The translations under genes were made by a program, and so were the position numbers. Below are positions 26,407-35,630 of a stretch of DNA of 64,000 nt, in pieces. The stretch covers positions 1,302,001 through 1,366,000 of the forward strand of contig NZ_CP017812.1 of the NCBI RefSeq assembly GCF_001856685.1. The letters run 5' to 3'. Position 1 is the first letter of the stretch, and each line of letters starts with the position of its first letter. The stretch is from Boudabousia tangfeifanii (GTDB lineage: Bacteria > Actinomycetota > Actinomycetes > Actinomycetales > Actinomycetaceae). A model generated the notes under the pieces. It was not told where the DNA came from. It saw nothing but the letters and a program-made list of their open reading frames with translations, and did not search any database.

Positions 26407-28098
26407 TTACTGCTTGGCACTCTGAGCGGCCGCTAAAAGCTCCGCAGCGTGAGTCTTGGCAGCAGCCAAGGTGGCCTCACCTGAAAGCATTCGAGCCAAT
26501 TCAGTTTCCCGTGCCGAACCAGTTAAAGCGATTAGTTCAGTTTTGCCGTCCGCTTTTTGTAGTAGTACCTGTTGATCGGCAAAGGCCGCTACTTGAGCAA
26601 GGTGAGTGACGACAATAACTTGCGAATTCTCGGCTAGTTTGGCTAAACGTTTGCCAACTTGGATCGCTGCTTGTCCCCCAATCCCAGAATCAACTTCATC
26701 AAAAATGAAGGTTCGTCGACCGCTTTGACTATGATTATCCGCGGCTGCTACTTCAATCGCAAGCATAATGCGGGAAAGCTCACCCCCACTAGCGCCAGCT
26801 CCAATAGGTCGAGTCGGGGCACTGGGATGTGATTGCAACATGAAAGTAATCTCTTCAAGTCCGTGGCTGCTGGGCTTTGGCAGATCCTCAAGTTCAACTG
26901 TGAAACGAGCTGATTTCATGGCTAGTTCTGCCAATTCACTATTGACCTTTTGGGCTAATCCCAAAGCTAGTTTTTGGCGTGAGCTTGTCAGTTTTTTCCC
27001 AACAGCTAGCACCGTTTCTTGGCACTGTTTGAGAGTTTGTTGTTTCAGCTCAGTGGTGGCAGTCGGATCGCCAATATCGTGTAGACGTTGCCGCGCCTCT
27101 TGCGCCCAATCATGCAATTCCGAAATCTCGACGGCTCGCCCTTGCATCAGTTTTTTGAGCTTTGCGCGTCTCTCATGAGCTTGCGTTAGTGCATTCGGGT
27201 CATCTTCTAAAGTGGCAACGTAGTTTTCTAGTTCAAATCCGAGGTCGCGAATTTGCATTTCTAGTTGTACTAGCTGCTCTTTTAGATTTTCGAGGCTGGG
27301 ATCTAAGCGTTCTGCTTTACTTAAAAAGCTGTTCGCGCTACCGATAGCTCCAAGAGCATCATTACTAGATTCGAGGCTAGTAGCACTAATAAGTTCTTTG
27401 GCGCTAGCGACGAACTGCCGCAGATCTGAAACGTTAGTTAGGCGCTTGATTAAGGAAGTTAGTTCCTCTTCTTCGTGATCACTAGGAGCTAGTTCATCGT
27501 ATAACTCCAGGCCCTCTTGCAAACTGGCCGACTCAAGTGCATAAATTTGAGCATTCGCTTGCCAATCATCAAGTTCTCGTTTTGCCTTAACTGCTGCTTG
27601 CCAGGCATTTTGATATTCAACGATGAGAGCTTGATGGGTAGCATTTCCAAAACGGTCGAGGATCTGCCGTTGGACTCGACTGTTCTTTAGGGCTATCTGG
27701 TCGGACTGGCCATGAATGGTCACCATGGTGCTGGAAAATTCGCCGAGGGCAGCAACTGGCACTGCTCTACCTTGCAGACGAGCGCGGGATCGTCCGGCTT
27801 TGGTATGCAAAGTACGGGAAACAAATACTTCATCATCGCTCGCACAAAGATCCCATCCGCTCAATGATTCATTTGCTTCCTGATTTAGTTCGGCAAATAC
27901 CCCAGAAACTGAAGCTTGTTCTGCCCCTAGGCGGACTGTTGCTAGGTCAGTACGGGCACCAAGTAGCATGCCCAATCCAGTTAGTACCATGGTTTTACCG
28001 GCACCGGTTTCGCCGGTAACGGCGGTAAAGCCGGGTACTAAATCTAGACGAGCAGAGTCAATGACGCCGAGGTTTTCAATGAAAACTTCATTTATCAC
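26407..28098 (-). CDS. recN: DNA repair protein RecN
   Basis: SMC-like ATPase acting in double-strand-break repair. Starting at GTG 28098 (1 nt after the nadK stop, GGAGG about 10 nt upstream), the protein has 563 residues, normal for RecN. The open frame extends further upstream inside nadK, but the conserved N-terminus INEVFIENLGVID begins here. Walker A is GETGAGKT; the C-terminal signature SGGELSRIMLAIE and Walker B FIFDEVDSGIGG close the ATPase head; the middle is coiled coil. Confidence 0.95.
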   Translation of the reverse strand: MINEVFIENLGVIDSARLDLVPGFTAVTGETGAGKTMVLTGLGMLLGARTDLATVRLGAEQASVSGVFAELNQEANESLSGWDLCASDDEVFVSRTLHTKAGRSRARLQGRAVPVAALGEFSSTMVTIHGQSDQIALKNSRVQRQILDRFGNATHQALIVEYQNAWQAAVKAKRELDDWQANAQIYALESASLQEGLELYDELAPSDHEEEELTSLIKRLTNVSDLRQFVASAKELISATSLESSNDALGAIGSANSFLSKAERLDPSLENLKEQLVQLEMQIRDLGFELENYVATLEDDPNALTQAHERRAKLKKLMQGRAVEISELHDWAQEARQRLHDIGDPTATTELKQQTLKQCQETVLAVGKKLTSSRQKLALGLAQKVNSELAELAMKSARFTVELEDLPKPSSHGLEEITFMLQSHPSAPTRPIGAGASGGELSRIMLAIEVAAADNHSQSGRRTFIFDEVDSGIGGQAAIQVGKRLAKLAENSQVIVVTHLAQVAAFADQQVLLQKADGKTELIALTGSARETELARMLSGEATLAAAKTHAAELLAAAQSAKQ

Positions 28099-28099
28099 C

Positions 28100-28942
28100 T
28101 TAGTTTTTCCTCCACCCTTCGACTGGTAGCTGGAACTTGGAAACAAGTCTGGAAGAAAAGTCCACTTCACTCAAGGTGGCAACCTTTAGCGGTTGGCAGG
28201 CCAGTTTGGCACTTACCTGGTCTGAAGCGTTTAACGTCACCGATCTTCTAGAGTCAAGCAACATTTCAATCCCAGTTCTTTGTTCTGGGTCCAGTCCCAC
28301 TTCTACTTCGGACTCTGGCCCCAACACGAGCGGTCTAGTGAAAAGACCATGCGCTGCAAGTGGAACCACTAGTAACGCGGGAACATCGGGCCACATGATT
28401 GGGCCACCTGCCGAAAAAGCGTATGCAGTCGAGCCAGTAGGGGTAGAAATCAACATCCCGTCGGCTGCATATTGCGAAACTGGATGCTGGTTGACTCCTA
28501 GCGTAAAGTTCCCTGGGCGTTGCAGACTGGTGCGTAAAATAGCCGCTTCGTTTAGCGCCCAGTGATGACTAACCTGACCGTCTTTTCGCATCACTGACAG
28601 TTCCACACAGTATCGGGCTTGCGTAGTGAATTCCCCGGTGGCAAGTTGAGTAATCGCTTGAGAAAAATCGGTGACTCCGACCTCGGTCAAAAATCCCATA
28701 TGTCCGGTATTAAACCCAATCACTGGCACATCAAATTCGCGTGCTTTTTCTGCTGCAGCCAGGAAGGTACCGTCACCCCCCAGAGAGATAACCAGTTCCG
28801 GGGCAGGAGAAAAACTTTGCTCTTGAGTTGGATCCACAGAGTAGGAAACGCCAAGTTCATCAAGAATCCGAGTAGCATTTTCTAATGCTTGCCTAGTGGC
28901 AGTTCTAGCAACATGGGGAATGAGAATCACGGATTTAAGCAT
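28100..28942 (-). CDS. nadK: NAD kinase
   Basis: Phosphorylates NAD+ to NADP+. The start at 28942 (AAGGA 8 nt upstream) gives 280 residues beginning MLKSVILIPH; the longer open frame from 28978 lies inside tlyA. Motifs: SLGGDGTF (53-60), NTGHMGFL and PTGSTAYAFSAGGPI. The tlyA-nadK-recN order is the standard actinobacterial and firmicute repair/NADP block, and the genes nearly abut. Confidence 0.96.
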   Translation of the reverse strand: MLKSVILIPHVARTATRQALENATRILDELGVSYSVDPTQEQSFSPAPELVISLGGDGTFLAAAEKAREFDVPVIGFNTGHMGFLTEVGVTDFSQAITQLATGEFTTQARYCVELSVMRKDGQVSHHWALNEAAILRTSLQRPGNFTLGVNQHPVSQYAADGMLISTPTGSTAYAFSAGGPIMWPDVPALLVVPLAAHGLFTRPLVLGPESEVEVGLDPEQRTGIEMLLDSRRSVTLNASDQVSAKLACQPLKVATLSEVDFSSRLVSKFQLPVEGWRKN

Positions 28943-28943
28943 T

Positions 28944-29798
28944 TTAGTTTTCCTTAGATTCCTTTCCGGCTGGACCATTCACCACTGCAGTTTTCACTGC
29001 GTCGACTAGCTCTTGCCCCGTTAGCTCGGTGCTTACTTGGGAGGGCATCTCACCTTTAGAAAAATGAATAAAATACTCCACGTTTCCGGCCGGTCCTGGC
29101 AATGGCGAAGGTGCTACTGCATGAACTTTAAGACCTAGTTCTTGACCACAGTGGCATACTTTGAGGATCGAGGATTCATGAAGCGCAGTATCTCGCACTA
29201 CTCCCCCAGCTCCGAGCCGATCTTTGCCCACTTCAAACTGTGGTTTAACCATTAATAAGTACTCAGCGTTTACCGCGGCACAAGCTACCAAGGCAGGAAG
29301 GACGGTAGTCAGTGAAATAAAACTAAGATCAGAGACCACCAAGGTAGGTGGAATCTCAAAAGAGTCTATCGTTAGATTACGGACGTTAGTGCGATCGTGG
29401 ATTTCTACTCTGGCATCGCTTTGTAGTTTCCAAGCAAGTTGTCCGTAGCCAACGTCAGCGGCGTACACTTTTCTGGCGTCTTGCCGCAAAAGCACATCGG
29501 TAAACCCACCAGTTGAGGCACCTGCATCGAGGCAAATTCGTTGGCTAACAGTTGGAGCTTTCTCTGCCAGATAATCGAGGGCGCCGCGTAGCTTATGGGC
29601 CCCACGTGAAACGTAAGCAATTTCCTGATCCATCGTCACCACGATTGGTTCTGCCGGATTAATTTGTCGCGCCGGTTTGGTGACCTCGTTACCACTGACC
29701 TTAACGTAGCCTTTAATAATCATTTCTTGCGCTTGGGTGCGAGAGCGGGCAAGTTTACGCCGAACAAGTTCTTGGTCTAGCCGAATTAGTTTTGCCAT
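28944..29798 (-). CDS. tlyA: TlyA family rRNA 2'-O-methyltransferase
   Basis: 284 residues: an N-terminal S4 RNA-binding domain (about 1-62, with LDQELVRRKLARSRTQAQEMI) and an FtsJ-like methyltransferase domain with the SAM loop LDAGASTGGF. TlyA methylates 16S and 23S rRNA in actinobacteria, affecting capreomycin sensitivity. GGGGGAGG lies 4 nt before the ATG. Confidence 0.93.
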   Translation of the reverse strand: MAKLIRLDQELVRRKLARSRTQAQEMIIKGYVKVSGNEVTKPARQINPAEPIVVTMDQEIAYVSRGAHKLRGALDYLAEKAPTVSQRICLDAGASTGGFTDVLLRQDARKVYAADVGYGQLAWKLQSDARVEIHDRTNVRNLTIDSFEIPPTLVVSDLSFISLTTVLPALVACAAVNAEYLLMVKPQFEVGKDRLGAGGVVRDTALHESSILKVCHCGQELGLKVHAVAPSPLPGPAGNVEYFIHFSKGEMPSQVSTELTGQELVDAVKTAVVNGPAGKESKEN

Positions 29799-29879
29799 TG
29801 TTCCTCCCCCTCTCTTTCTAAGCTTGAGCGCTTTGCTTGGAAACGCGCTAGAAGTTGATTTAGTTTTCCTATGAATAAC

Positions 29880-29927
29880 AGCTTTGGTGGCATATTGCCG
29901 AGCGTTTCGGAATATGCCACCAAAGCT
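29880..29927 (-). terminator. Terminator-like hairpin after the HAD fusion gene
   Basis: A perfect 17-bp stem (29880-29896 with 29911-29927), with further partial pairing in the loop. It begins 5 nt after the stop codon of the gene at 29933. The minus-strand tail (GTTATTCAT) is a weak U-tract. Confidence 0.65.
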
Positions 29928-29932
29928 AGTTA

Positions 29933-32503
29933 CTAGTCGTCGAGTTCTTCGGCTTCGTCTGCTTCTAAGTGCTCATCGATTTCATCGAGTTCAGCAAGCT
30001 CTTCGGCAGTAAGCTCCACTGTTTCCTCGTCGGGAGCCTCTACTACTTCGAGTTCTTCATCCTCATCAAAGGTGTATGTTTCTTCGCTTTGCGGAAGAGG
30101 TAGAATTTCATTTTCGTCATCATTAGAAACTACCTTAAAGTCTGGGCACTTGACTCGATGACCGAGGTCGAGTTTTTCCCAAGCCGCAGCGATTACGGCA
30201 CGATAGTTATCTAGCGTTAAGGTGGAACCTTCCGTTAGTAGTTCGCCCCCCACAGTGATTTCACCCCACCGATCAACCGCTACTGATTCCGAATCGCCAC
30301 AGGTCCAGGTGCCATCCATGTGATGGTTGGCGCGAGGGTGAGTTTCGTGTAGAGCTGCGAGTGTTAGCCCAACGTAAGCGGGACGCTGCAGAGACTGCGC
30401 CATAACCACGTCGCGAGGTCCATGCACACCGGTGAGAACGTGAAGCGCAGGGATACGTGCTGCATTAGCACCCTTGATATCGGTTTCTAGTCGGTCACCA
30501 ACGCTGAGTGCGCGACGGTTTGCACCGCCAAGTTCAGCTGCTTTTCGGTAGATTCCGGGGAAAGGCTTGCCACCAGCGAATGGTCGCTTACCAGTACAAG
30601 TTTCAACTGCTGCTACTAGTGCCCCATTACCCAAGGCGAAGCCGCGTTCTTGAGGCAAAGAAGCATCGAGGTTGGAGGCGTAATAGCGCGCTCCCTTATC
30701 GAGGGCAAAAGCTACTTCGGAGAGCTTAGCCCAGTCGATGTCAGCTGACCATCCCTGAACTACTGCGGCTGGTTCTTCATCGGCGCTTTGAACTAGTTCA
30801 AAGCCAGCCTGAGTTACGGCCTCGGTAAGTCCAGCGCCACCAACGACTAGCACCTTGGAACCAGGCTCTAGATCAGAGGACACGATTCCAACGATGTCGA
30901 GGGCGGCAGTCATAACGTGTTCTGCCACTGCTTCGATGCCTAGCCCGTTGAGCTTTTCTGCTACTTGGTCTGGAGTTCTGGAGGCATTATTGGTGACGTA
31001 AAGATCGACCATGCCTTTTTCCCGTGCCGAGTTAATTGCTTCGGCAGCATCTTGCACAGGGGCATCTCCTAGGTAGCAGACACCGTCTAGGTCCAACAGG
31101 AGCGATTCAAACGCTTCTACTAGTGGCACCTTGCACGCACGCAAATCGCTTCTTTGGCTATCGATATCTGAATCCATGACCTCTTCGAGATCAAGAATTT
31201 CGAGTTCTTCCACAATCTGCGGGAGTTCTGCCTCGATTTCAGCAGCTTCGTCTTCACGCCCGAGTTTACGGAGAAGATCAGCTTTAACGGACTTTAGACG
31301 GGCAGTTACCTCTTCGTCGAAATCAGCAGGGAGCTGTTCGAGCGCATTGTCGACCATGATGAGGCCGGCTTCAGTTTCTTCGAGGTCAGCGCGAGCCGAG
31401 GCCGCGACGATAATCATTTCGACCTGATCGGCAGCTTCTAGTGTCCCGAGGTCGGTTTCGGAGAAGATTTCCAAGGCACGTTCTGGACGACCTAGGGCAC
31501 GCTCACAATCGGCTTCGACTGCACGCAAAGCCATCGAACCGGAGAGGCGACGCATAGCGCGGACCTCTTTCAAGGCTTCGTCATATTTGCCGACGGTGTA
31601 AGCGGTTAAAGCCGCTGCTTCACGAACGACATCTACTCGACCAGCACGCGAGGCTGCTGCCTTGGCATGTTCGTAAGCTAGTTCGGGATCTTCATCAATT
31701 AGGCGGCCAGCTGCCACCAAGTGACGTGAGACAGTCTCGGCGTTCTTTCCTGAGAGAGTACGAAGTTGTGCTTGCACCTGACGATCAAGATCAGTTGCCT
31801 TAATATCGCCGGGAATCTCTGGTTCATCACCATGTCGCGCAGTTCGGGCTGCCTCGTTTTCTCGGCGGTTGGAGAAGCGCTTATCGTCGCGATCATTAAA
31901 GCGACCCCCGCGACGATCATCACGATCATTAAAGCGACGAGGCCCACGATCACCACGGTCCTCAAAACGACCGCCCCGACGATCATCACGATCATTGAAA
32001 CGACGAGGCCCACGATCACCACGGTCCTCAAAACGACCCCCGCGACGATCATCACGATCATTAAAGCGACGAGGCCCACGATCACCACGGTCCTCAAAAC
32101 GACCGCCCCGACGATCATCACGATCATTGAAACGACGAGGCCCACGATCACCACGGTCCTCAAAACGACCCCCGCGACGATCATCACGATCATTGAAACG
32201 ACGAGGCCCACGATCACCACGGTCCTCAAAACGACCGCCCCGACGATCATCACGATCATTGAAACGACGAGGCCCACGATCACCACGGTCCTCAAAACGA
32301 CCGCCCCGACGATCATCACGATCATTAAAGCGACGAGGCCCACGATCACCACGGTCCTCAAAACGACCCCCGCGACGATCATCACGATCATTAAAGCGAC
32401 GAGGCCCACGATCACCACGATCGTTATTACGATCGTTGAATCTACGAGGTCCACGGTCGCCGCGGTCATTACCTCCACGAGAGGAGAATCGATTTTCAGC
32501 CAA
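29933..32503 (-). CDS. RG-repeat / TPR-like / HAD-IIA phosphatase fusion protein
   Basis: 856 residues in three parts plus a tail. Residues 1-225 are a basic tandem array of a 22-residue unit ([11 protein letters not shown] then [11 protein letters not shown]), about eight near-identical copies and one degenerate copy. Residues about 250-430 are alanine/leucine-rich helical pairs resembling TPRs. Residues about 460-720 are a HAD-IIA phosphatase, with motif I DLDGV (about 470), the TNNAS motif II region and [11 protein letters not shown] motif IV. The last 90 residues are strongly acidic. In mycobacteria a TPR-like protein and a HAD phosphatase (Rv1691 and Rv1692) are separate neighbours just before tlyA, so this looks like a fusion. 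The TTG start at 32503 has AGGTAGG upstream. The substrate is unknown. Confidence 0.85.
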   Translation of the reverse strand: MAENRFSSRGGNDRGDRGPRRFNDRNNDRGDRGPRRFNDRDDRRGGRFEDRGDRGPRRFNDRDDRRGGRFEDRGDRGPRRFNDRDDRRGGRFEDRGDRGPRRFNDRDDRRGGRFEDRGDRGPRRFNDRDDRRGGRFEDRGDRGPRRFNDRDDRRGGRFEDRGDRGPRRFNDRDDRRGGRFEDRGDRGPRRFNDRDDRRGGRFNDRDDKRFSNRRENEAARTARHGDEPEIPGDIKATDLDRQVQAQLRTLSGKNAETVSRHLVAAGRLIDEDPELAYEHAKAAASRAGRVDVVREAAALTAYTVGKYDEALKEVRAMRRLSGSMALRAVEADCERALGRPERALEIFSETDLGTLEAADQVEMIIVAASARADLEETEAGLIMVDNALEQLPADFDEEVTARLKSVKADLLRKLGREDEAAEIEAELPQIVEELEILDLEEVMDSDIDSQRSDLRACKVPLVEAFESLLLDLDGVCYLGDAPVQDAAEAINSAREKGMVDLYVTNNASRTPDQVAEKLNGLGIEAVAEHVMTAALDIVGIVSSDLEPGSKVLVVGGAGLTEAVTQAGFELVQSADEEPAAVVQGWSADIDWAKLSEVAFALDKGARYYASNLDASLPQERGFALGNGALVAAVETCTGKRPFAGGKPFPGIYRKAAELGGANRRALSVGDRLETDIKGANAARIPALHVLTGVHGPRDVVMAQSLQRPAYVGLTLAALHETHPRANHHMDGTWTCGDSESVAVDRWGEITVGGELLTEGSTLTLDNYRAVIAAAWEKLDLGHRVKCPDFKVVSNDDENEILPLPQSEETYTFDEDEELEVVEAPDEETVELTAEELAELDEIDEHLEADEAEELDD
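31898..32460. repeat. 66-bp tandem repeat array in the HAD fusion gene
   Basis: About eight 66-bp units, nearly identical in DNA as well as protein; the spacing of the recurrent GGTCCTCAAAACGACC junction is exactly 66 bp. Two sequence variants differ at a few positions (CCGCCCCG versus CCCCCGCG; ATTGAAACG versus ATTAAAGCG) and are shuffled along the array, a sign of unequal exchange. The array keeps several other reading frames open; these are shadows. Confidence 0.92.
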
Positions 32504-32541
32504 AATATACCTACCTAAATTAAAATTTCTTATTCGTAATC

Positions 32542-32547
32542 ATTCTA
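32542..32547 (-). promoter_or_regulatory. Putative -10 box of the HAD fusion gene
   Basis: TAGAAT on the minus strand about 38 nt upstream of the TTG start, predicting a leader of about 32 nt that carries the AGGTAGG ribosome binding site. No good -35 match. Confidence 0.3.
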
Positions 32548-32655
32548 TGTTAGGGCTGTGACCTAACTGCTTATGTTTTGCCGAGTTGGGGATAATCATC
32601 AATGTGTGTTTGTGCTGATAAAAACCAAACCGGTCTGTGTTCGACCAAATGTCGA

Positions 32656-33339
32656 CTAGTTATCGCGCGGAGTACGCCAGCTGGCAGCACGTTGTCCCGC
32701 TACCCAAGCTGCAACCTGGGTGCGCCGTTGCAAGCCCATTTTGGCAAGCAACGAAGTAATGTGGTTTTTCACGGTCTTCTCCGCAACTCCCAATTTCTCA
32801 CCGATTTCTCGGTTGGAGAGTCCGTCACCGATTAGAACTAGCACTTTTCGTTCTGATGGAGTCAAACTAGCGGTAGGATCATCCGCGTCGTTTTTGCGAG
32901 CCGTAATCGTCCGATCATCTAGCAATACCTGGCCGTCGGCTACTTGGCGCACGACCTCGGCAATTTCATTGCCACGAACCGACTTGAGGACGAAAGCTTT
33001 AGCGCCAACCTGGAGCGCTTCAGAGACAGCGGTATCGTCATCAAAGCTAGTTAGGATAATCGGTAAGGCCTTCGAACCTTCCGCTTTCAAAGCGCGCAAG
33101 AGATCAATGCCAGTGCCATCAGGCAACTGCAAATCGACCAACATGACATCTGGATTAACCAGACGAGCGCGCACCAAGGCGTCAGAAACGGTAGCTGCTT
33201 CAGCTACTACTTTTAAATCTTCTGCCCGGTCAACGATTTCTGCAATGCCACGACGAACAATCTCGTGGTCATCAACGATCATCACGGATACTTTTTCTGC
33301 AACGTAATATGGACTCACATTGCTAATCATAGCGGTCAC
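32656..33339 (-). CDS. NarL/LuxR-family response regulator (orphan)
   Basis: 227 residues. The receiver domain (about 17-130) keeps the acidic pair in VDDHE, the phosphoacceptor Asp in VMLVDLQLPDG, the Thr in LTSF and the Lys in VLKS. The C-terminal LuxR-type helix-turn-helix (about 160-215) has LTPSERKVLVLIGDGLSNREIG and VAEKTVKNHITSLL. No histidine kinase gene is nearby. It starts with GTG overlapping the fpg stop (GTGA), with AGAAGGAAA upstream, so it is co-translated with a repair operon. Target genes unknown. Confidence 0.92.
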   Translation of the reverse strand: MTAMISNVSPYYVAEKVSVMIVDDHEIVRRGIAEIVDRAEDLKVVAEAATVSDALVRARLVNPDVMLVDLQLPDGTGIDLLRALKAEGSKALPIILTSFDDDTAVSEALQVGAKAFVLKSVRGNEIAEVVRQVADGQVLLDDRTITARKNDADDPTASLTPSERKVLVLIGDGLSNREIGEKLGVAEKTVKNHITSLLAKMGLQRRTQVAAWVAGQRAASWRTPRDN

Positions 33340-34259
33340 TTTCCTTCTAGACGCGGTAAACTGCGGCTACGTTGACAAGAGACACAATAATGGTGTGACC
33401 GTTTAGCCAATTGGATTACTTTTAGTTCCTGGCCACAAACTCGACAAGGCTGTTTTGCCCGACCATAAACCTGAAGGTAATCGGCAAAAGTTCCGCTCTC
33501 ACCATTAACGTCAACGTACAAGGCATCGAAGCTGGTCCCACCACGGGAAAGCGAATCAGTCATGATTCGAGCACCCTGGTCCAAGATATCCTGAAGCTTT
33601 TTGTGGCTCAACGCCCCCGCCGGGGTTGTGCCGCGAACTTTGGCAGCAAAGAGCGCTTCATCGGCATAGATATTGCCAAAACCTGAAACTACGTTCTGTG
33701 CCAACAATAGAGTTTTAATTGGCGCAACTCGCTGCTTCCAGTTATTGATGACAGCCGCGGTATCTAAATATGGATCAAGTAAATCGCGGGCGATTTTAGC
33801 GGCAGGTAAAGGCAAGTGAGTCGAAGCAAGCGGCCAGCCAGCAGGAAAGCCGTCACTGGTTGGAACAGTGTCGCACACCTGTAGGGAACCGAAAGTGCGC
33901 TGATCGATGAAGCTAAAACCTGCCAATTCCTCAGTTGCATCTTGGAACCAGAAACGAACTCTTTCGTGACGTCGCGCAGGCCCAGCTGCTTGTTCTTTAG
34001 TAAGTGGTCTAATCTGACCAGACATACCGAGGTGGACCACCATTGCCTGCCCATTAGCTAAGGCCAACCACATGAATTTGCCACGCCGAGCTACGCCCTC
34101 GATATTTTGCCCGAGGAGACGAGCACGAAATTCTGAAGGACCACCTAGTTGAGTGCGCACTAAACGATCACGATAAACCTCAACTTGGGAAAACTGTCTG
34201 CCGGCAACTAGCTCGTGAAAACCGCGACGAACCGTTTCGACCTCGGGAAGTTCAGGCAT
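33336..34259 (-). CDS. mutM: Formamidopyrimidine-DNA glycosylase
   Basis: 307-residue Fpg/MutM that removes 8-oxoguanine and cuts the abasic site. The catalytic Pro-Glu N-terminus (MPELPEVE), the Asn loop GFGNIYADEALF and the C-terminal zinc finger with two CxxC pairs (CRVC and CVSC) are all intact. It overlaps rnc by 8 bp, following the common actinobacterial rnc-fpg order. Confidence 0.96.
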   Translation of the reverse strand: MPELPEVETVRRGFHELVAGRQFSQVEVYRDRLVRTQLGGPSEFRARLLGQNIEGVARRGKFMWLALANGQAMVVHLGMSGQIRPLTKEQAAGPARRHERVRFWFQDATEELAGFSFIDQRTFGSLQVCDTVPTSDGFPAGWPLASTHLPLPAAKIARDLLDPYLDTAAVINNWKQRVAPIKTLLLAQNVVSGFGNIYADEALFAAKVRGTTPAGALSHKKLQDILDQGARIMTDSLSRGGTSFDALYVDVNGESGTFADYLQVYGRAKQPCRVCGQELKVIQLAKRSHHYCVSCQRSRSLPRLEGK

Positions 34260-35016
34260 TGTCCGCCTTATCTAACTCAGCCTGCAGCTTTTCCACTGCC
34301 TCTTGGGCGGCATTTCGCTCTGCGTAGCGCTTCGCGCTACCTTCCCCACGTCCCCAAACTTTGCCATCGATCTTCACCGTGGCGGCGAAATGACGCTGAT
34401 GAGCTGGACCAGTCGACTCGACCTGATATTCCGGCGTGGCTAAACCTTCCGCATGGGTGAGCACATTCAAGGTGGTCTTCCAGTCCATGGCAGCCCCACG
34501 CTCTGAAGCCTGTCGCAAAATCGGCTCTAAATGTGCCAGCACAGTTTCACGAGTGGCCTCAAGACCGTGACACAGATAAGTAGCCCCAATCAATGCTTCG
34601 AGAGTATCGGAAAGAATCGAATCCTTATCATTTCCCCCGCTGATAACCTCGCCGTGTCCGAGCAAAATGTAGTCACCAAGTTTGAGTTCTCGCGCCACAA
34701 TAGCCAACGGCGTCTGCGAAACACAGCCGGAACGCATTTTAGAAAGTTGAGATTCCGGCCGATCTGGAAAACGCCGATAAAGGTATTCAGTCACGATAAT
34801 AGACAGTACTGAATCCCCCAAGAATTCTAAGCGTTCATTATTTGGCAAACCGCCTTGTTCATTGGCAAAAGAGCGGTGAGTTAAAGCTAAGACCAATAAT
34901 TCTGGGTCGATGTCACGCCCCCAAGTTGAAAGTAGCACTTCCTTTGTGGGATTGAAAGGAGTCTCGGCAACCTCATCCTGAGGGTTGGCGCTATTACTAG
35001 GTTTCGCTTTAGACAT
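34252..35016 (-). CDS. rnc: Ribonuclease III
   Basis: 254 residues cleaving double-stranded RNA. The signature NERLEFLGDSVLS and the second acidic motif DTLEALIGA form the metal site; a C-terminal double-stranded RNA-binding domain ends in AAQEAVEKL. Its ATG overlaps the yceD stop (TAATG), leaving no space for rpmF. Confidence 0.96.
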   Translation of the reverse strand: MSKAKPSNSANPQDEVAETPFNPTKEVLLSTWGRDIDPELLVLALTHRSFANEQGGLPNNERLEFLGDSVLSIIVTEYLYRRFPDRPESQLSKMRSGCVSQTPLAIVARELKLGDYILLGHGEVISGGNDKDSILSDTLEALIGATYLCHGLEATRETVLAHLEPILRQASERGAAMDWKTTLNVLTHAEGLATPEYQVESTGPAHQRHFAATVKIDGKVWGRGEGSAKRYAERNAAQEAVEKLQAELDKADNA

Positions 35017-35588
35017 TAGGCGGGGCTTTCTCCCGACTGCTCGTTTTCTTGGTTTGCCAATAACTGACCGAGGACGGCCAAACGAGGATCGACCTCGGCA
35101 TGAACATGATCCGCCGGCAAATCAGCCCAAGCTTCCCCACAGGTAGCGCAAAGTCCTTCGCAGTCTTCATCACACAGTGGGAGCATAGGCAAAGCCAACA
35201 TAATCTCATCACGCAAGATTGCTTCGATATCGATCTGATCGTCTACTACGGTTGGGAGCGGATCGATATCAACGTCTTTGGTATTTGCCTCAGCTGCTTT
35301 AGCCGCTTCTGGGTAGAAAAAGAGCTCAGTGGCCGACAAGTCAAAGTCGCCCTCGGCTGGCTGTAGACACCGAGCGCAAGACCCCTCCCAAGCCAATTCA
35401 CCATTGATGGTAAGTAGCACTCCGTCAGAAACGGATTGAGCCATAAAATGTAGTTCAGGCTCCGGATCGCTAAGTTTGACGAGGTCGTTTTCCCAAGGAA
35501 GAGTTACTTGAGCATAGAGCTCATCGAAGGAACCGGGCTGTCGGGGAAGATCTCGAACCGACAAAAGATAGTCGTCAGTGAAGTGCAA
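35016..35588 (-). CDS. YceD/DUF177 family protein
   Basis: 190 residues of the DUF177 family, with the hallmark CARCLQP motif followed by an acidic beta-rich stretch and a second Cys cluster (LCDEDCEGLCATCG) near the C-terminus, probably zinc-binding. The family is linked to 23S rRNA and large-subunit accumulation. It starts at TTG 35588 with GAGGAG upstream. The gene normally precedes rpmF (L32), but here rnc follows with a 1-bp overlap. Confidence 0.88.
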   Translation of the reverse strand: MHFTDDYLLSVRDLPRQPGSFDELYAQVTLPWENDLVKLSDPEPELHFMAQSVSDGVLLTINGELAWEGSCARCLQPAEGDFDLSATELFFYPEAAKAAEANTKDVDIDPLPTVVDDQIDIEAILRDEIMLALPMLPLCDEDCEGLCATCGEAWADLPADHVHAEVDPRLAVLGQLLANQENEQSGESPA

Positions 35589-35630
35589 AATAGCTCCTCG
35601 GTTAACTAGATAAAAGTAATAACGTCAGCT

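Noticed and set aside
31898..32460. Repeat array as a CRISPR
   Set aside because: Repeats are contiguous 66-bp coding units without unique spacers, no cas genes are present, and all copies are in frame with a gene.
31699..32561. Long open frames of 230-260 codons on both strands across 31.7-32.5 kb
   Set aside because: They arise from the 66-bp repeats, which keep several frames open. Their predicted proteins are monotonous repeats, and the minus-strand frame of the HAD fusion is the one that continues into recognised domains.
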